Shown: positions 20,335 to 22,003 of the stretch, piece by piece
How the letters are laid out: each line of letters starts with the position of its first letter
Position numbering within the stretch: the stretch's first letter is position 1
Assembly: GCA_000697335.1 (NCBI GenBank)
Contig: JNEM01006245.1
Span: 1 to 22,003 of the forward strand
Direction of reading: 5' to 3'
Origin: Conidiobolus incongruus B7586
Taxonomy: Eukaryota; Entomophthoromycota; Entomophthoromycetes; Entomophthorales; Conidiobolaceae
DNA length: 22,003 bases
Notes under the pieces: generated by a model
Seen by the model: the letters and a program-made list of their open reading frames with translations, nothing else
Told to the model about the DNA's origin: nothing
The model's database searches: none
Translations under genes and position numbers: made by a program

Positions 20335-20971
20335 CTATTCTTCGTTTTCGTCTTCATCCTCTTCCTCACTTGATTCTTCATCTTCGAAATGTCTTCGATT
20401 GTTATTTACAAATAAATCATCATCACTATCTTCATCCTCATCGTCACCATCATGCTCAGGTTGCTTGTCCTCACTAAAATTAAAAACAATTAATAACCTA
20501 AGAATATTCAACAATTAATGATATTCAGTACTCTTTATCTTGTTCAAATTGAGTAGGCCTAAAACAATAATATCCAATAAACATCAAATAAACTAATGAT
20601 AAATAATAGAACAATTACCATTGCTTATTACTTTTTAACTGTTTAATATGCTCATTAAATAAAACTTTTTCAATAGTACCCGATACTTTAGTTCCACTAT
20701 TTGAATCAATTGTAGCAATGACAAAAGATCCTAAACCATATTAAAATATTTTTCAACTCTAATAAATCCTTATAATACCTCTTTTAATCCAAACCAAATT
20801 TCTAAACTTTGGAGGTAATTGACCAATAGTTTCAATAAGGGAGTCATTTTCAAAATATTTTAATTGATGTAAATTTTTGCCCAAAGGGTCGCCAACCTGA
20901 GCGATAACTTGATTTTCTAAAATTTCAATATCGTCTTCTAATATGTTTTTGGTAATATTTCTTCTGCCCAT
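20335..20971 (-). CDS. EIF1AD: eIF1A-like domain protein, four exons
   Basis: A 156-residue protein matching EIF1AD, a conserved nuclear eIF1A-related protein with an OB fold that binds RNA; its human form has been linked to 40S ribosome maturation. Exons: 20971-20779, 20730-20619, 20558-20532 (only 27 nt) and 20473-20335; introns are 48, 60 and 58 nt, GT...TAG. The N-terminal basic MGRRNITKNIL precedes the OB-fold region of about residues 20-102, with GKNLHQLKY, QLPPKFRNLVWIKRGSFVIA and KVSGTIEKVLFNEHIKQLK followed by WP, as in the family. An acidic tail carries DLFVNNNRRHFEDEES (130-145), which closely matches the human tail motif DLFVNTNRRQ. Human EIF1AD has 165 residues, so length is normal. 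The gene ends in TAG. It lies in the same direction as GNA1, 1.1 kb away, so it is not an operon. Confidence 0.93.
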
Positions 20972-22003
20972 TGTTGTAAAATTGAATTTTTTTAATTAAA
21001 TCAATATTAAAGGGTATTTTATTAAAAATTTGAATATTAATTAAATTGTGGGATTTGATATTTATTTGAAATATTTTAATATAATTTTTATTTTAATCAA
21101 ACAATATTATAAATAAAATTTAAGATGAATAAAAAGTATATATAAATATATTTTATATCAAATATATTAATCATACTTATTCATAAATTATTATAATTTA
21201 GTGATTTTTTTTTTGAAATTTGTTATAATAAAAAAATTTAGAAGGCCTAGTGACAAAGGTAAGTACTATTTAAACTTCCTTTGCCAAAGTAAAAACCTGC
21301 CCGTAAGGGATTGGTCTGTGATAGACCTTTTGAAGTCACATTCACTGAAAAGAATGCTAACTTGTGATTATCTATCAGTTAATATAAATAACGCAATTTT
21401 TTATGATATTAAATTCATCAACTATCCATTTTCTCTAATACATTAATTTTGTGTTTATCAATACTTAATCCCAAAATGTTAAATTCAACATTCTAATATA
21501 TATACATTATTATACTTTTTAATTAATTATATTATATTTAAAGTAATTAAATTTAAGTTATAAATTTGCTTTTCAGAACTTAAAAGATAATCTAAAGTAA
21601 TATGAACATTTTATAGTTTAAAATTTGATTTATAGAAAAATATTTTTGAATTTTATTAATACCTTCTAATTCCTATTTGATGATTATATGTTTAATTGAT
21701 TTTAAAATCAATCAATAAAATATCTAATATTATATAATTAAAAATATTTTTTATTATTTATAAAATAATTACGAGGTTATTATTTTCCAATTAAACAGAT
21801 ATTCTTGAATTTTAGAGCAATTCAATCATTGATATTTTACAATTGGACCATAAAATTAATATAGTTTATTTTATTAAATGGTTACAATAGAATTTATAAT
21901 ATCAATTTAACATTTTAAGTAATATATAGCTCAATCTTGATATATAGAAATCCGAACTATTTATATTTAATATATTTTCAGATTTTGAATTATCATTTTG
22001 ATT
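20972..22003. other. AT-rich terminal stretch
   Basis: The first bases should be the promoter of the eIF1A-like gene. The remainder is very AT-rich without genes, except for the GC-richer fragment at 21238-21370 listed separately. No repeat or RNA gene was recognised. Confidence 0.5.
21238..21370 (-). pseudogene. Isolated gene-like fragment
   Basis: A short GC-richer patch in a desert. On the minus strand a frame of about 46 codons (roughly 21381-21250, no ATG, stops at both ends) reads SVNVTSKGLSQTNPLRAG followed by FYFGKGSLNSTYLCH. This Gly/Ser/Thr/Asn mix is unlike the Phe/Ile/Lys/Asn noise around it. The plus strand is also open here (NLPVRDWSVIDLLKSHS). A CAAAGGTAAGTAC donor-like word sits at 21255-21267 on the plus strand. 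The texture of the minus-strand frame suggests part of a membrane transporter, but I have no diagnostic motif. It is probably a scrap of a dead or translocated gene. Confidence 0.3.

Noticed and set aside
1-22003. CRISPR array, rRNA, phage or retroelement genes
   Set aside because: No regularly spaced repeats, no rRNA-like blocks and no reverse transcriptase, integrase or capsid motifs were seen on either strand.

Overview
The window looks like nuclear DNA of an AT-rich, early-diverging fungus. The evidence is protein-coding genes with very short spliceosomal introns (48-73 nt, all 14 ending in TAG), recognisable fungal housekeeping proteins, low-complexity Asn/Ser-rich segments, and intergenic DNA that is often only 10-15% G+C. 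The reading frames fit the standard code: TAA, TAG and TGA all end host genes. Very AT-rich fungi such as Conidiobolus and its relatives, or the anaerobic Neocallimastigomycota, would fit. The short introns lean me towards the former, but this is inference and no marker gene settles it.

Layout. Positions 1-5995 are a gene-poor AT desert holding an imperfect palindrome, a lone mariner-like end, a start-less small secreted-protein frame (1360-1560, minus) and decayed gene-like islands (about 1680-2310 and 4740-5210). Positions 5996-9865 hold a convergent pair: a p24/emp24 cargo-receptor gene (plus, one intron) and a seven-exon GRAM-VASt sterol-transfer protein of the LAM/Aster family (minus, 816 aa). 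Positions 11848-15006 hold two intronless, divergently transcribed genes for secreted, probably GPI-anchored paralogues with identical spacing of their last five of six cysteines. A GC-richer island lies between them. Positions 15007-18450 are mostly AT desert, with an internally deleted mariner element at 16881-17543. Positions 18452-20971 carry two minus-strand housekeeping genes: glucosamine-6-phosphate N-acetyltransferase (GNA1, five exons) and an eIF1A-domain protein (EIF1AD, four exons). The last kilobase is AT-rich apart from one isolated GC-richer fragment near 21240-21370.

The genes do not form one pathway. They do share a secretory and cell-surface flavour: p24 sorts ER-to-Golgi cargo including GPI proteins, the VASt protein moves sterol at ER contacts, GNA1 feeds UDP-GlcNAc for chitin and glycans, and the two paralogues are probable surface proteins. 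That theme may be chance. I found no rRNA, tRNA, CRISPR array or complete mobile element. The least familiar item is the six-cysteine secreted family.
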